This document shows positions 1 to 10,100 of a DNA stretch of 36,913 nucleotides, piece after piece. This DNA comes from Verrucomicrobiia bacterium (GTDB taxonomy: Bacteria > Verrucomicrobiota > Verrucomicrobiia > Verrucomicrobiales > DEV007). Under the pieces are notes generated by a model that worked only from the letters and a program-made list of their open reading frames with translations, was not told where the DNA came from and did not search any database. Within the stretch, counting starts at the first letter, position 1. Every line of letters begins with the position of its first letter. The position numbers and the translations under genes were made by a program. The stretch lies in assembly GCA_030430255.1 (NCBI GenBank), contig JAUIGD010000014.1, positions 1 through 36,913 on the forward strand, given 5' to 3'.

Positions 1-1495
1 AGGCATGGTTTTGTGCGGCGTTGGCGCCGGTGACGCTGGCGATGTTCACGCCGGCGTCCTGCGAGGGGTTGAGCGGCTGCCACACATCGACCTCGAAGGA
101 GACATGTTCGACCGCGGCCCAGCCCTCTTCGGCGGAGGCGTGGGAGCCGGCGGCGGCGAGGTTCGCCTCGGCGGGGTTGAAGTCGGGGATCGCGCCCCAG
201 CAGAAGGCGAAGCCGTCGGCGGGGGCATTGCCGCCAACGGCGTCGGTCAGGGTGTAGTCGAAGGCGGCGACCCAGCCGGAGGAGGTCTGGCCGAGAGCGG
301 GGACTCGCAACGAGGCGCGCTGGTTGTTGACGTCGTCCTGCGTGAGTTGGAGGGCGCCGTCGATGACCTGGGCGTTCCCCGGGGTGGCGTTGTCATTGAT
401 GTTGCTGGCGATCGTGGTGCCGTCGCCGAGGTCGGTGGTGCCGTCTGCGAACGCCTCGAAGTCCTGCTCGTACTTCGTGACGAGGATGGGGTCATCGAAG
501 ACGCAGGGATCGCGGCCCGCGGCGTCCTCGAGGCCGTCGAGCAGGTTGTCGCCGTCGGTGTTGTTGTTGTTCGGGAGGGTGCCGCGTTCCCACTCCTCGA
601 AGTTCGTGAGGCCGTCGTTGTCGAAGTCGCCGTCCTCGCCCTCCAGCAGAGGATTGATGCCGCCGTCGTCGTTCGGGTCGAGACCGTAGAAGGTCTCGTA
701 CGCGTCGGACATGCCGTCGCCATCGGAGTCGGTGACCCCGGTGGTGATGACGAGGTTGTCGATGAGCACCTCTTCGTTGGCCCCGCCGGTGCGGCCGGCG
801 ATAGCGAAGGTATAGGTGTCATCGCCAGCGAAGCCCTTGGTCGAGACGTTGACGAAGTCGGCGTTGGTGGCAAATCCGGTGGTGCTGAAACTGGCGCCGA
901 GGCCGCGATCCCAAGAAATGGTGACCGAGCCGGAACGCGATTCCTCGTCCGTCAGGATCGGACCGTTGGTGAAGGCTAAACTCGATTCGTGCAAGCTGTT
1001 GCCGATAGCACCGATCGAGGCGGGGCGGTTCAGGCCGATTGCTGGACCGACTTCGGTATCGCCTTGGTTCCACGTATCGATCTCGAAGGAAAGGACATCG
1101 GGGGACCCGGGCCAGCCCTCTTCGGCCTGTGGGGACAACTGGGCAAAGGGGATGGCCCCGTATGAGAACGCGATGCCGTCCGCCGGCGGATTGGCGGTGT
1201 TGTCCGTGATCGTGAGATCGAAGGTGACGGTAAAGCCCTCGGAAGATTGTGGGACCGCGGGGATGTGAAAGGCCGCGCTGTTGCTATTGGTGTTCTCAGT
1301 GAGGCGGAGTTGCTCACCGATCACCTGCGGGGTGCCGTTGGCGTTGCCGATCAAAACCGACCCGTCAGCGAGGTCGGTGGTTCCATCGGCGAAGCCGGTG
1401 AAGTCTTGGGTGTAGGTGTCGGCTTTGCTCGGGAGACAAAAGACGAGGGCGCCAAGAGACAGCGCCACATTGGCACCTTGGAGGCGGATGCGCAT
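1..1495 (-). CDS. Secreted lectin-fold protein with thrombospondin type 3 repeats (C-terminus off window)
   Basis: The ORF track omits this gene because it has no stop inside the window. I translated the minus strand from ATG at 1495 and it stays open to base 1, giving 498 residues. A signal peptide fits the start (LSLGALVFCLPSKA, about residues 12-25). Residues ~27-250 look like an L-type (legume-lectin-like) jelly roll, with the DGIAFSYGAIP and RTGGANEEVLIDN strings typical of such proteins. Residues ~252-320 hold acidic calcium-binding repeats (DSDGDGMSDAYETFYGLDP, then DFDNDGLTNFEEW). A second lectin-like domain starts near residue 335 and repeats the first (DGFAFCWGAIPDF). It lies 103 bp downstream of the VCBS gene and probably belongs to the same unit. 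A PEP-CTERM tail is possible but lies outside the window. The fold is inferred from sequence style; no ligand can be named. Confidence 0.75.
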   Translation of the reverse strand, partial: MRIRLQGANVALSLGALVFCLPSKADTYTQDFTGFADGTTDLADGSVLIGNANGTPQVIGEQLRLTENTNSNSAAFHIPAVPQSSEGFTVTFDLTITDNTANPPADGIAFSYGAIPFAQLSPQAEEGWPGSPDVLSFEIDTWNQGDTEVGPAIGLNRPASIGAIGNSLHESSLAFTNGPILTDEESRSGSVTISWDRGLGASFSTTGFATNADFVNVSTKGFAGDDTYTFAIAGRTGGANEEVLIDNLVITTGVTDSDGDGMSDAYETFYGLDPNDDGGINPLLEGEDGDFDNDGLTNFEEWERGTLPNNNNTDGDNLLDGLEDAAGRDPCVFDDPILVTKYEQDFEAFADGTTDLGDGTTIASNINDNATPGNAQVIDGALQLTQDDVNNQRASLRVPALGQTSSGWVAAFDYTLTDAVGGNAPADGFAFCWGAIPDFNPAEANLAAAGSHASAEEGWAAVEHVSFEVDVWQPLNPSQDAGVNIASVTGANAAQNHA

Positions 1496-1598
1496 GGTGG
1501 GAGTTTGGGTGGAGGTTGAGAGGTTTTCCGCACGTCCGAAAACGCGCTATTTCAACGCTTCAAAGTGTGCCGAACACAGCAGGGAGTCAATCCCCAAT

Positions 1599-4500
1599 TC
1601 ACGGTCCCGTTGCCCCCGGCGCTCGTCGGGCGACCGTTCTCCTCACATTCGGCGGAATCGTGCTGATCACAGAGTCGCCATCGGGCCAACGCACCGTAAT
1701 CTGGGCGTCATCTTCATCCGAATCTTGGCCCAACCCGAACCAGAGGGCGGCCTCGCCTTGGCCCAGGTAGCCGCTGCCGGCGGTGATTTCTTTCGTCTGC
1801 GAGCGACCGCGATGCTCCACCGTGACGCGGGCGCCGACCGCGTGCGGGTTGCCCGGTGCGCCGGCGACGCGCACCTCGAGCATGCGGTTCGGGGCGTCCG
1901 CGCTGCCCGGCTCACCGAACAGGTAGACGGGGCCGTTGTTGGTGGCGAAGGCGAACTCGGGGCGGGCGTCGCGGTTGAGGTCGACCAAGGTCGCGGCGGT
2001 GACGCCGGCGCGGATCGCCAGGCCGCTCTCCGTCGGGCCGACCTCGGCGAACGTGCCATCGCCATTGCCGCGCAGGAGGGTGCTGAGACCGGCGTCCAGC
2101 CAACCGATCTCTGGCTGGGCACCGTAGAAATTCTGCCCCAGCAGGGCGTCGATGTGACCGTCGGCGTCGAGGTCGGTCAAGATCACGCCCTGCACGGTCG
2201 ACATCTGCGCCGCGCGCGGCAGCGGTCTGAGTTCGAAGGTCGCGCCCCCGTCGTTGATCAGCACGCAGGTCTCCAGGGTGTTCGCCTCGAGCCGCAGCGA
2301 GGTGTCGAGGCGGGTCTCGGTGTAGAGGTCAGCGAGACTCGAGCTGGCGAACTGGTGGAACGTCCCGAGCCGCTCGCGCAGGCCGGGCATGGCGAGGCTC
2401 GAGCAGCTGAGCCCGCGGCGCGGGTAGCAGGTCTCGCCCTCGAACTTGGCCTCGATGACCTGTTTGCGGCCGGAGCCGTCGAAGTCGCCGTAGAAGAGGA
2501 GTTCGGGCTTCTCTGGCGTCGCCTTGTAGGGGGTGTTCAACCCCTGGTTGCCGACCAGATAGTCGAGGTCGCCATCGCCGTCGAGGTCGGCGCCGGCGAT
2601 GCTGCGCCACCAGCCGAGGCGGTCGGCGATCCCGCTCTCGGCGGAGGCGTCCTCGAGGCTCCCGCCGCGGTTGAGGAAGACTTTGACCGGCCCCCACTCG
2701 CAGCAGATGAGGAGGTCGATCCAGCCGTCGCCGTCCGCGTCGGACCAGAGGGCGGCGGTGACGAGCCCGGCGCCGCGCAGGCCCTCGGCGGTGGCGGTCA
2801 CGTCGGTGAACTTCGGCCGGCCAGGGGTGGAGTCGTTGCGCAGCAGGGCGGAGGCGGGCGTCTCCGGGTAGGCGCCCGGGACCACGCGCCCGCCGACGAA
2901 GAGGTCGAGGTCGCCGTCGCGGTCGTAGTCGGCGGCCACGACGCAGGAACCGCTGTCGCGGCGGTCGGGCAGCGCGCCCTCCGGGGCTTTGGCGAAGGTG
3001 CCCGAGCCGTCGTTGAGATACAGGCGGTCGCGCAACCGCTCGCTACCGGGCTCGCACTCGACGCCGCCGGAGACGGCGTACAGGTCGGGGTCGCCATCGC
3101 GGTCGGCATCGAAGAAGAGCACGCCGAGATCTTCGGAAGCGGCGTCCGCAGCGAAGGTTTCGACGCCGGTCGGGACGAAGCGGGCGCCGCCTTCGTTGCG
3201 GGCGATCCGGCCGCCCTGCCCGGCGGCGGCGGCGAGGTAGAAGTCGGGGTCACCGTCGGCATCGACGTCCGCCCAGGCCATGCCCGGGCCGAGGACGGAG
3301 TGTTGATAGGGCAACAGGGTCTGGCGTCCGTAGTCGTCGTAGGGGGTCTCGCGATGGGTGAGCGCGGCGAGCGAGGGCGAGGCGATGTTGGCGAACCGTG
3401 GCCGCGGACGCGCCGGCGGCACCGGGGCGGGAGCGGGCTCCCCCGGCTGGGCGAGGGTGTGGGTGCGGCGCCCGGCCAGCGCGGCGAACTCCCCCACCCC
3501 GCCGTCTGGCCAGATGACGGTGGCGGAGGCCGTCGCCGCGCCGGCGGGCATGGCGAAGACCAGTTCCGGAGCATCGCAGGAGAGGAAGCCGGCGACCGGC
3601 TGCAACACGCCGATCTGGGTGGTCGCGCCGGCGGCGTCCGGGCGCAGTTCGACCCGGGCGCCGAGGGCCCCGCGGTTGCCGCCGCGGCCGGCGAGCTCGA
3701 TCTTGATCCAGCCGGTGTCGGCGTGGTTTTGATAGATCCTGACCGGCTCGTCGAGGCAGGCGGTGACGAGGTCGAGGTCGCCGTCGCCATCGAGGTCGCC
3801 CGCGGCGCCCGCGTAGCTCATGCCGAGGTGGTCGAGCCCCCAGGCGGCGCCGACGTTCTCGAAGCGGAGGCCGCCGCGGTTGGCGAAGGCGAGGTCGCGT
3901 TCCCTCCGCGGCGGCATGGGCTCATAGAAGTCCCACTCCTCCTGACCGATGTAGTCTCCGGGGGCGCGCTGGACGTCGGAGTTGTTGAAGCTGCGGGCGA
4001 CGCCGTTGGTGAAGTAGGCGTCGGGGCGACCGTCGAGGTCGAAGTCCTTCAGTTTCACCGACCAGCACCAGTCGCTGCTGGCCAGCCCCGCCAGGTAGGC
4101 GGCGTCGCAGAGCTGGCCGCTACCGTTGTTGAGGTAGAGGACGTTGTGCATGTACTGGCGCGGCACGGCCGAGGTGAGGAAGGGGCGGATGGCGCCGATC
4201 TCGCCCATGGTCGTCTTCGAGCGGTAGTGGTTGGTGCCGGCCATGTCGGCGACCAGCAGGTCGAGGCGGCCGTCGCCGTCGAGATCGGCGACGTCGCTGC
4301 CCATGGAGAACCACGGGGTGTGGGGCGCCACCGTCTCGATCACGTCAGTGAAGGTGCCGTCGCGGTTGTTGCGGTAGAGCCGGTCGGGGTCTTTGAAGTC
4401 GTTGGCGACGTAGAGGTCCGGCCAGCCGTCGCCGTCGTAGTCCCACCAGATCGCGGAGTTGCCGCGGTCGCGGCCGACCAGGCCGGAACCTGCCGTGATG

Positions 4501-5240
4501 TCCTCGAATTTGCCTCCGTTGTTTTGCAGGAGGACGTCCTCCCTACCCGCGTTGACGTAGGCGAGGCCGCCGCCCGGCTTCGGCACGAGGGCGTAGTAGC
4601 GGTCGAAGGGCGGCGTGATGCGGTACTCGCCATCGACCTCCTCGATCGGGTGTTCGGCGGGCCGGCCGCCGGCGCGTTCGAAGTCGCGCGTCAGCAGGAA
4701 GCAGTCGAGGTCGCCGTCGCGGTCGTAGTCGCAGAACGAGGCCGACAGCGAGGCGTCGGCGATCGCCAGGCCGAACTCCGCCGCGCGCTCGGTGAACTTC
4801 GCCCCGCCGCCGTTGACCCAGAGCTGGTTCGGGCTGTCGTAGCGGCAGACGTAGATGTCGAGGTCGCCGTCCGCGTCGATGTCCACCAAGGTCGCGCCCG
4901 CCGACCAGCGGTCGTCCTCCGGATCGGACAGAGCGAGCCCCGCCGCGCCGGTGATGTCTTCGAAGCGCATGCCGCCGAGGTTCCGGTAGAGCCGGTCGGG
5001 GCGGGGCCCGGAGGTGAGGAAGAGGTCGTGGAGGCCGTCGCCATCGAGGTCGCCCACCGCGATCCCTCCGCAGGCGAAGGCGCCGATGTAGAGGCGGTCG
5101 AGCGGGTGTTCGGTGTCGATCGGATTGACGAAGTCGACGCCCGTCCGCGCCGGCGGGAGCGGGGTGAACAGGGTTTCGGCGGAGGGGGCCGCGGCCGTGA
5201 GGCACGCGACGGCGAAGGCGGTGGGGACGCGTTTGGCCAT
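1599..5240 (-). CDS. Secreted FG-GAP/VCBS repeat protein with two ASPIC/UnbV domains
   Basis: 1213 residues. The signal peptide ends near residue 21 (ACLTAAAPSA). Many Asp-rich repeats of the DLDGDGLHDLFLTSG type follow, each likely a calcium-binding FG-GAP blade, so the protein should form beta-propellers outside the cytoplasm. Two ASPIC/UnbV-like domains are visible: one at ~508-590 (GNRGALGARVEL, ending VIWPDGG) and a canonical one at ~1117-1190 (GNPHAVGARVTVEHRGR, SGYLGQ, ITVRWPDG). A Pro-rich linker near 600-625 separates two propeller halves. The family resembles CRTAC1-like surface proteins, which are abundant in Verrucomicrobiota and Planctomycetota and mostly of unknown function. It is paralogous to the gene at 7113-10412 and nearly identical to it over parts of the 5' region. 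A promoter-like pair lies just upstream. Adhesion or ligand binding is inference. Confidence 0.85.
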   Translation of the reverse strand: MAKRVPTAFAVACLTAAAPSAETLFTPLPPARTGVDFVNPIDTEHPLDRLYIGAFACGGIAVGDLDGDGLHDLFLTSGPRPDRLYRNLGGMRFEDITGAAGLALSDPEDDRWSAGATLVDIDADGDLDIYVCRYDSPNQLWVNGGGAKFTERAAEFGLAIADASLSASFCDYDRDGDLDCFLLTRDFERAGGRPAEHPIEEVDGEYRITPPFDRYYALVPKPGGGLAYVNAGREDVLLQNNGGKFEDITAGSGLVGRDRGNSAIWWDYDGDGWPDLYVANDFKDPDRLYRNNRDGTFTDVIETVAPHTPWFSMGSDVADLDGDGRLDLLVADMAGTNHYRSKTTMGEIGAIRPFLTSAVPRQYMHNVLYLNNGSGQLCDAAYLAGLASSDWCWSVKLKDFDLDGRPDAYFTNGVARSFNNSDVQRAPGDYIGQEEWDFYEPMPPRRERDLAFANRGGLRFENVGAAWGLDHLGMSYAGAAGDLDGDGDLDLVTACLDEPVRIYQNHADTGWIKIELAGRGGNRGALGARVELRPDAAGATTQIGVLQPVAGFLSCDAPELVFAMPAGAATASATVIWPDGGVGEFAALAGRRTHTLAQPGEPAPAPVPPARPRPRFANIASPSLAALTHRETPYDDYGRQTLLPYQHSVLGPGMAWADVDADGDPDFYLAAAAGQGGRIARNEGGARFVPTGVETFAADAASEDLGVLFFDADRDGDPDLYAVSGGVECEPGSERLRDRLYLNDGSGTFAKAPEGALPDRRDSGSCVVAADYDRDGDLDLFVGGRVVPGAYPETPASALLRNDSTPGRPKFTDVTATAEGLRGAGLVTAALWSDADGDGWIDLLICCEWGPVKVFLNRGGSLEDASAESGIADRLGWWRSIAGADLDGDGDLDYLVGNQGLNTPYKATPEKPELLFYGDFDGSGRKQVIEAKFEGETCYPRRGLSCSSLAMPGLRERLGTFHQFASSSLADLYTETRLDTSLRLEANTLETCVLINDGGATFELRPLPRAAQMSTVQGVILTDLDADGHIDALLGQNFYGAQPEIGWLDAGLSTLLRGNGDGTFAEVGPTESGLAIRAGVTAATLVDLNRDARPEFAFATNNGPVYLFGEPGSADAPNRMLEVRVAGAPGNPHAVGARVTVEHRGRSQTKEITAGSGYLGQGEAALWFGLGQDSDEDDAQITVRWPDGDSVISTIPPNVRRTVARRAPGATGP

Positions 5241-5260
5241 TTCGGGAAGGGGGCAAGGGG

Positions 5261-5290
5261 AGGCTAGCCGAGGGGGGAGCCGCTTGGCAA
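5261..5290 (-). promoter_or_regulatory. Candidate promoter of the first VCBS gene
   Basis: On the minus strand TTGCCA and TAGCCT are separated by 18 bases, ending 20 bases before the ATG at 5240. The -35 box matches five of six sigma-70 positions and the -10 box three of six. It shares this layout with several other genes in the window. Confidence 0.4.
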
Positions 5291-5303
5291 TCCTGACAAG
5301 AAG

Positions 5304-5333
5304 GAGGGCGACCCCGGTCCCGGGGCCGCCCTC
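5304..5333 (-). terminator. GC-rich hairpin after the PEP-CTERM gene
   Basis: GAGGGCG-A-CCCCG, loop GTCC, CGGGG-C-CGCCCTC: two perfect stem blocks of 7 and 5 pairs around one mismatch. Read on the minus strand it begins 37 bases after the stop of the PEP-CTERM gene and is followed by the T-richer CTTCTTGTC. It is most likely a rho-independent-type terminator that separates this gene from the VCBS gene downstream. Confidence 0.6.
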
Positions 5334-5370
5334 GACGTTGATCAGGGGGTGATGGGCGGATGCGCTCCCA

Positions 5371-7035
5371 TCACTTCCGCCGGCGGCGCAGCAGGAGCGC
5401 GCCCACGGTGAGGCCGAGGAGCGAGGCGGAACCAGGTTCGGGGACCGCGAACAGGATATTCACGTTATCGAGCGAATACTCGTCGAAGGCGCCGCCGGTG
5501 CGGGCGGAGAAGACAGCGCGGGCGCCGCCGTCGAAGTCCATGCCCGGGATGAAGAAGTCGTCGTAGATGGTGCTGACGCTGCCGTCCGTCCCGTCGGTGA
5601 CGGTGAGGTCGAGCTCGTAGCCTCCGGCGACTTCGGTGAGGGTGAAATCGACGGTGTTGAACTCGCCGTTGACGATGTCGAAGGCGGCGGGGTCGGTCTC
5701 GTCGATATTGACGACGCCGAGGAGGTTGCCGTCGTAGCGGATCGAGATGTGGTTGCCGTAGTTGCCGGCGTCATCATCGAGCACGTCGTCGCCACCCGAC
5801 TTGTAGGTGTCGAAGCCGATGCCGAAGGCGTCGGCCAAGCCGCCCTCTTCGATGCTGTTGTCGCCGACGCTGCCGGTGGTGCCATAGGTGGCGGCATCGA
5901 CGAGGAGGAATCCGAGGCCGTCGGCGCGGCTGGCCTCGTTGCTGATGCCGCGGAGTTCGAAGCTGCCGGTGATGATGCCGCTCTCGATGGAGGTTTGATC
6001 GAAGGAGACGATGTTCCGCTGGTCGCCGGCCTCGGTGGTGAGGCGCAGGGCGCCGGGCTCGACCCCCGCCCCGTGCTCGGTGTTGGCGCCCTCGGTGACG
6101 AGGGTGGCTGGGGTACCAGCGATGGTCTCGACCGTGTAGGCCGTGCCGCCGGTGGCCACAGCGGGCACCTGCATCGGCGTGCTCGGCGCCGATGAGAAGT
6201 CTTCGTCGATGACGACGCCGCCGGTGTCGGTGGTGGCGCGGATGTTGTCGAACTGGATGAGTTCGTTGGCGCCACCGGTGCGGCCGCGCAGCGCGACCCG
6301 GAAGTCATCTGCGGCGAGGCCGGCGATGGGGACGTTGTTGTATTGGGTGAGGACGTTGGTGCCGATGCCATCCTGCGCCGAGTCGAGGGTCAGGGAGACG
6401 GTGCCGGCGGTGACATCGAGGACGAGTTGGCCGCGGATGTAATCGCTCGTGCCGTTGCCGAGGAGGAATTCAGGCACCACCGAACCGAGCGTGGTGTTCG
6501 AGGAGATGGTCGCACCATTCCAGTGCAGGGAAGTGTGGTTGCCACCCGCGCTCGCCGGCTCGTCGCCGAGACCGGTCTCATCGCCGTTTGCCCACGTGTC
6601 CAAACCGAGGCCGAAGCTGCCTGCGACGTTGGGCTCTTCGGGCTGCCAGTTCGGAGGCGCCGTGGTGGTGTCGGCGCCGAGGGAAGTCGGGAACAGCAGG
6701 ATGCCGAAGCCGTCCGCGCCACCCGCCGCCCCGATCGAGCCGCGGAAGTCGAAGTCGAGGGTCAGCGTGTTCCAGCCGGCCCCCGTGCTGTCGTTGATGG
6801 AGATCGCGTTGTTCTGACTGTTGACGGCGTCGGTGAGCTGCACGTAGCCGCCGTCCCAGCCATCGACGGTACCGTCGAACCACGCCGCAGGCGGGTTCGA
6901 TCCGGACTGATCGAAGCGGGTGTTCACCGAAGGCGGAAGCGGCGAAAAGGTCGCTTCGAAATCTTGGATGGTGTTGGCGCAGACGGAGGAGGCGCCCAAG
7001 CCGAGGGAGAGGAGCAGAGTTCGGGTAGGAGTCAT
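5371..7035 (-). CDS. PEP-CTERM sorted secreted protein with two lectin-like domains
   Basis: 554 residues from ATG 7035, which gives a normal signal peptide (MTPTRTLLLSLGLGASSVCA). An in-frame ATG at 7062 adds MARKSLFFL and is also possible; the track start at 7116 is too long. Two jelly-roll-like domains are seen at ~22-270 (GGADGFGILLFPT, RTGGANELIQFDN) and ~278-525 (SRADGLGFLLVDA). The C-terminus has the full PEP-CTERM signal: the VPEPGSASLL motif, a hydrophobic segment and the basic RRRRK end, around residues 530-554. Known biology: such tails are processed by an exosortase and proteins are delivered to the envelope or extracellular matrix. No exosortase gene is in the window. The two-domain layout matches the lectin-like gene at the left edge. 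Confidence 0.85.
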   Translation of the reverse strand: MTPTRTLLLSLGLGASSVCANTIQDFEATFSPLPPSVNTRFDQSGSNPPAAWFDGTVDGWDGGYVQLTDAVNSQNNAISINDSTGAGWNTLTLDFDFRGSIGAAGGADGFGILLFPTSLGADTTTAPPNWQPEEPNVAGSFGLGLDTWANGDETGLGDEPASAGGNHTSLHWNGATISSNTTLGSVVPEFLLGNGTSDYIRGQLVLDVTAGTVSLTLDSAQDGIGTNVLTQYNNVPIAGLAADDFRVALRGRTGGANELIQFDNIRATTDTGGVVIDEDFSSAPSTPMQVPAVATGGTAYTVETIAGTPATLVTEGANTEHGAGVEPGALRLTTEAGDQRNIVSFDQTSIESGIITGSFELRGISNEASRADGLGFLLVDAATYGTTGSVGDNSIEEGGLADAFGIGFDTYKSGGDDVLDDDAGNYGNHISIRYDGNLLGVVNIDETDPAAFDIVNGEFNTVDFTLTEVAGGYELDLTVTDGTDGSVSTIYDDFFIPGMDFDGGARAVFSARTGGAFDEYSLDNVNILFAVPEPGSASLLGLTVGALLLRRRRK

Positions 7036-7112
7036 CAAAAAAAACAGGGATTTACGAGCCATAGGGTGGCGGAGGCGAGCCCCTCTCGTCAAGCGTGGAT
7101 GACGCCCGACCC

Positions 7113-10100
7113 TCAACGCAGGAACGCTTTGATTGTCAACCCATTGCGTAAAAAGACGAGGTCGGCCACGCCGTCTCCGTCGAGATCCGGAGAGGCGGCC
7201 CCGCTGGCCTGGCCGGTGACGACCACGCCGCTGGCGGTCGGGGGCGAGGCGGTGAAGCCGCCACGGCCGTCGCCCAGGAGCAGCACTCCGAGGCCACCGT
7301 CGAGGTGGCCGACTTCGGGCTGCGCGGCGAAGGAGTTCTGCGCCAGGACGGCATCGAGCTTTCCATCGCCGTCGAAGTCGCGCAGGGCGATGGCGTTGAC
7401 CGGGGCGAGCTGGGCGGCGAGGGGCAGCGGGTGGGGGGTGAACACGCCGGCGCCCTCGTTCCGCAGGACGACGCTCTCGAGCGTGTGTGCCTCGAGGCGG
7501 AGGGCATCGGCGAGGCCGGTGTCGCCGTAGAGGTCGGCGAGGGTCGAAGTGGCGAAGTTGTGGAAGGTGCCGACCCGCTCGCGCAATCCGGGGATGGCGT
7601 GTGACGAGCAGCTCAAGCCACGGCGGGGGAAGCAGATCTCGCCCTCGAACTTGGCCTCGATGAGGTTCGGACGGCCGGCGCCGCCGACGTCGCCGTAGAA
7701 GAGCAGTTCCGGTTTGTCGGGTTCGGGGTGGTAGGGGGTGTTGGTGCCGAAGTTGCCCGCGAGCAGGTCGAGATCACCATCGCCGTCGAGATCCCCCGCG
7801 GCGAGGGCCGACCACCATCCGTGGCGCAGCTCGGCCTCGCCGGCGTTCCGCGCCCGGAGCGGTGCGGCGTTGTCGCCGGTGTTGTACCAAAATTGCACCG
7901 GCCCCCATTCGGTGGCGAGCGCGAGGTCCGGCCGCGAATCGCCATCGAGGTCCGCCCAGAGCGCCGCCGCCACGAGGCCGGCGCCGCCGAGGCCGGGGAC
8001 GGAGGCGGTGATGTCGGTGAACTTCGGCGCGCCCGGCGCGGAGTCGTTGCGCAGCAGGCGAGATGCGGGGGGTTCCGGGTAGCGGCCGGGGACGACGCGG
8101 GAGCCGACGAAGAGGTCGAGGTCACCATCGCCGTCGAGGTCGCCCGCAGCGATGCAGGAAGAGCTGTCGCGGTGGTCGGGCAGCGCGGGGGAGGCGTCGA
8201 CGAAGCGGCCGCTGCCGTCGTTGAGGTAGAGGCGGTCGCGGTAGCGCCGCGAGCCAGGCTCCGCCTCGACCGAGCCGCTGGCGACGAAGAGGTCGGGCGC
8301 GCCGTCACCGTCGGCGTCGAAGAACAGTGCGGCGGAGTCTTCCGAAGCGGCATGGGCATCGAAGGGCCTGCTCGACTTCATGACCATCGCGCCGCTGCCG
8401 CGGTGGAAGTAGAGCCGCCCGGCGATCCCCGCCGAGCCGCCGAAGTAGAGGTCGTCGCGCCCGTCGGAATCGACGTCCGCCCAGGCCATCGCCGGTCCGA
8501 GCCGCGAGTGCTGGTAGGGCAAGAGGGGCTGGCGCGCGTAGTCGTCGAAGGGTGGCTCCTCGTGTTCCAGCCGCACCAGCGAGCAATCCGGCATCGGTCG
8601 GAACAAGGGTTCGGCGGCCGGTGCCGGCGGGGCGGGGCCGCCCTCGGCGGGTGCCAATGCGCGCGCCTCGCCGGCCTTGAGCGCGGGGTGGACGGTGGTC
8701 GCTCCATCCGGCCACGTCACGCGCAGCTCCCCCGCCCCGGCTCCGACCGCGAGGCAGAGCTCCATCGGCCCGCTCGAGAGAAACCCCGCGCCCGGCCGCA
8801 GCACCTCCGCCGCCCCGTCGCCGGGGCGCACGGTCGCACCGTGGGCCGACCCGCCCGGGAAGGTCACTTTGGCCCACCGGGTGCCGCCCTCCGCGCTCGC
8901 GTTCTGGTAGATCGCCACCGGCTCGTCGAGCGAGGCCACGACGAGGTCGGGGTCGAGGTCGCCGTCGAGGTCCGCCGCGACCGCCGCATAGCTCATCCCG
9001 GGGTGTTCGAGCCCCCAGGCGGCGGTGGCGTCCTCGAAGTGCAGCCCCCCGGCATTGCGGAAGGCGAGGTTCCGCTCCGGCCGGGGGGGCAGATCCTCGA
9101 AGTAGTCCCACTCCGGCTTGCCGATGAAGTCCGCGGCGGTGCGCTGGATGTCGCTGTCGTTGAAGTTGCGCGGCACGCCGTTGCTGAAGAAGACATCCTC
9201 GCGCCCGTCGCCGTCGAAGTCCTCGGCCACGACCGCCCAGGTCCAGTCGGAGTTCGCCAGCCCCGCGTGCAGCGCGGCGTCGGTGAGGATCCCGGTTCCG
9301 GTGTTCATGAGCAGGGCGTTGCGCATGTACTGGCGCGGCTCGGCGGTGAGCAGGAACTCGCGGCTGGCGCCCATCTCACCCATGGCGGTCTTCGACTTGT
9401 AGTGGCTGGTGCCCGCCATGTCGGCGACCAGCAGGTCCGGGCGCCCATCGCCGTCGAAGTCGCCGAGGTCGCAGCCCATCGAGAACCAGGTCGTGTGCGG
9501 GCAGGCCACCTTGATGACGTCGGTGAAGGTGCCGTCGCGGTTATTGCGGTAGAGCCGGTCGGGGTCTCTGAAGTCGTTGGCGACGTAGAGGTCCTGCCAG
9601 CCGTCGCCGTCGTAGTCCCACCAGATACAGGAATTGCCGCGGTCGCGGCCGACCAGGCCGGAACCCGCCGTGATGTCCTCGAAGCGCCCGCCATCGTTGC
9701 GCAAGAGGTAGTCCTCGCGGCCGGCGTTGATGTACTCGTACTTCCCGCCGGGCAACTCGCGCACGGCGTAGTAGCGGTCGAAGCCCTCCTTCACCCGCCA
9801 CCCGCCGCCGGCGAACTCCACGGGCGGCTCGGCGGGCCGGCCGCCGGCGCGCTCGAAGTCGCGCGTGAGCAGGAAGCAGTCGAGGTCGCCGTCGCGGTCG
9901 TAGTCGCAGAACGAGGCCGACAGCGAGGCGTCGGTGATCGCCAGGCCGAACTCCGCCGCGCGCTCGGTGAACTTCGCACCGCCGCCGTTGACCCAGAGCT
10001 GGTTCGGGCAGTCGTAGCGGCAGACATAGATGTCGAGGTCGCCGTCCGCGTCGATGTCCACCAAGGTCGCGCCCGCCGACCAGCGGTCGTCCTCCGGATC

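Noticed and set aside
1523-1543. Hairpin GTTTTC/GAAAAC between the left-edge gene and the VCBS gene
   Set aside because: The stem is six pairs with a nine-base loop and no T-run after it; too weak to call a terminator.
1416-5267. 1283-residue plus-strand ORF
   Set aside because: It is the antisense shadow of the VCBS gene. It consists of low-complexity runs such as VEVAVAVEV that are the complement of Asp-rich repeats, whereas the minus frame has a signal peptide, FG-GAP repeats and UnbV domains.
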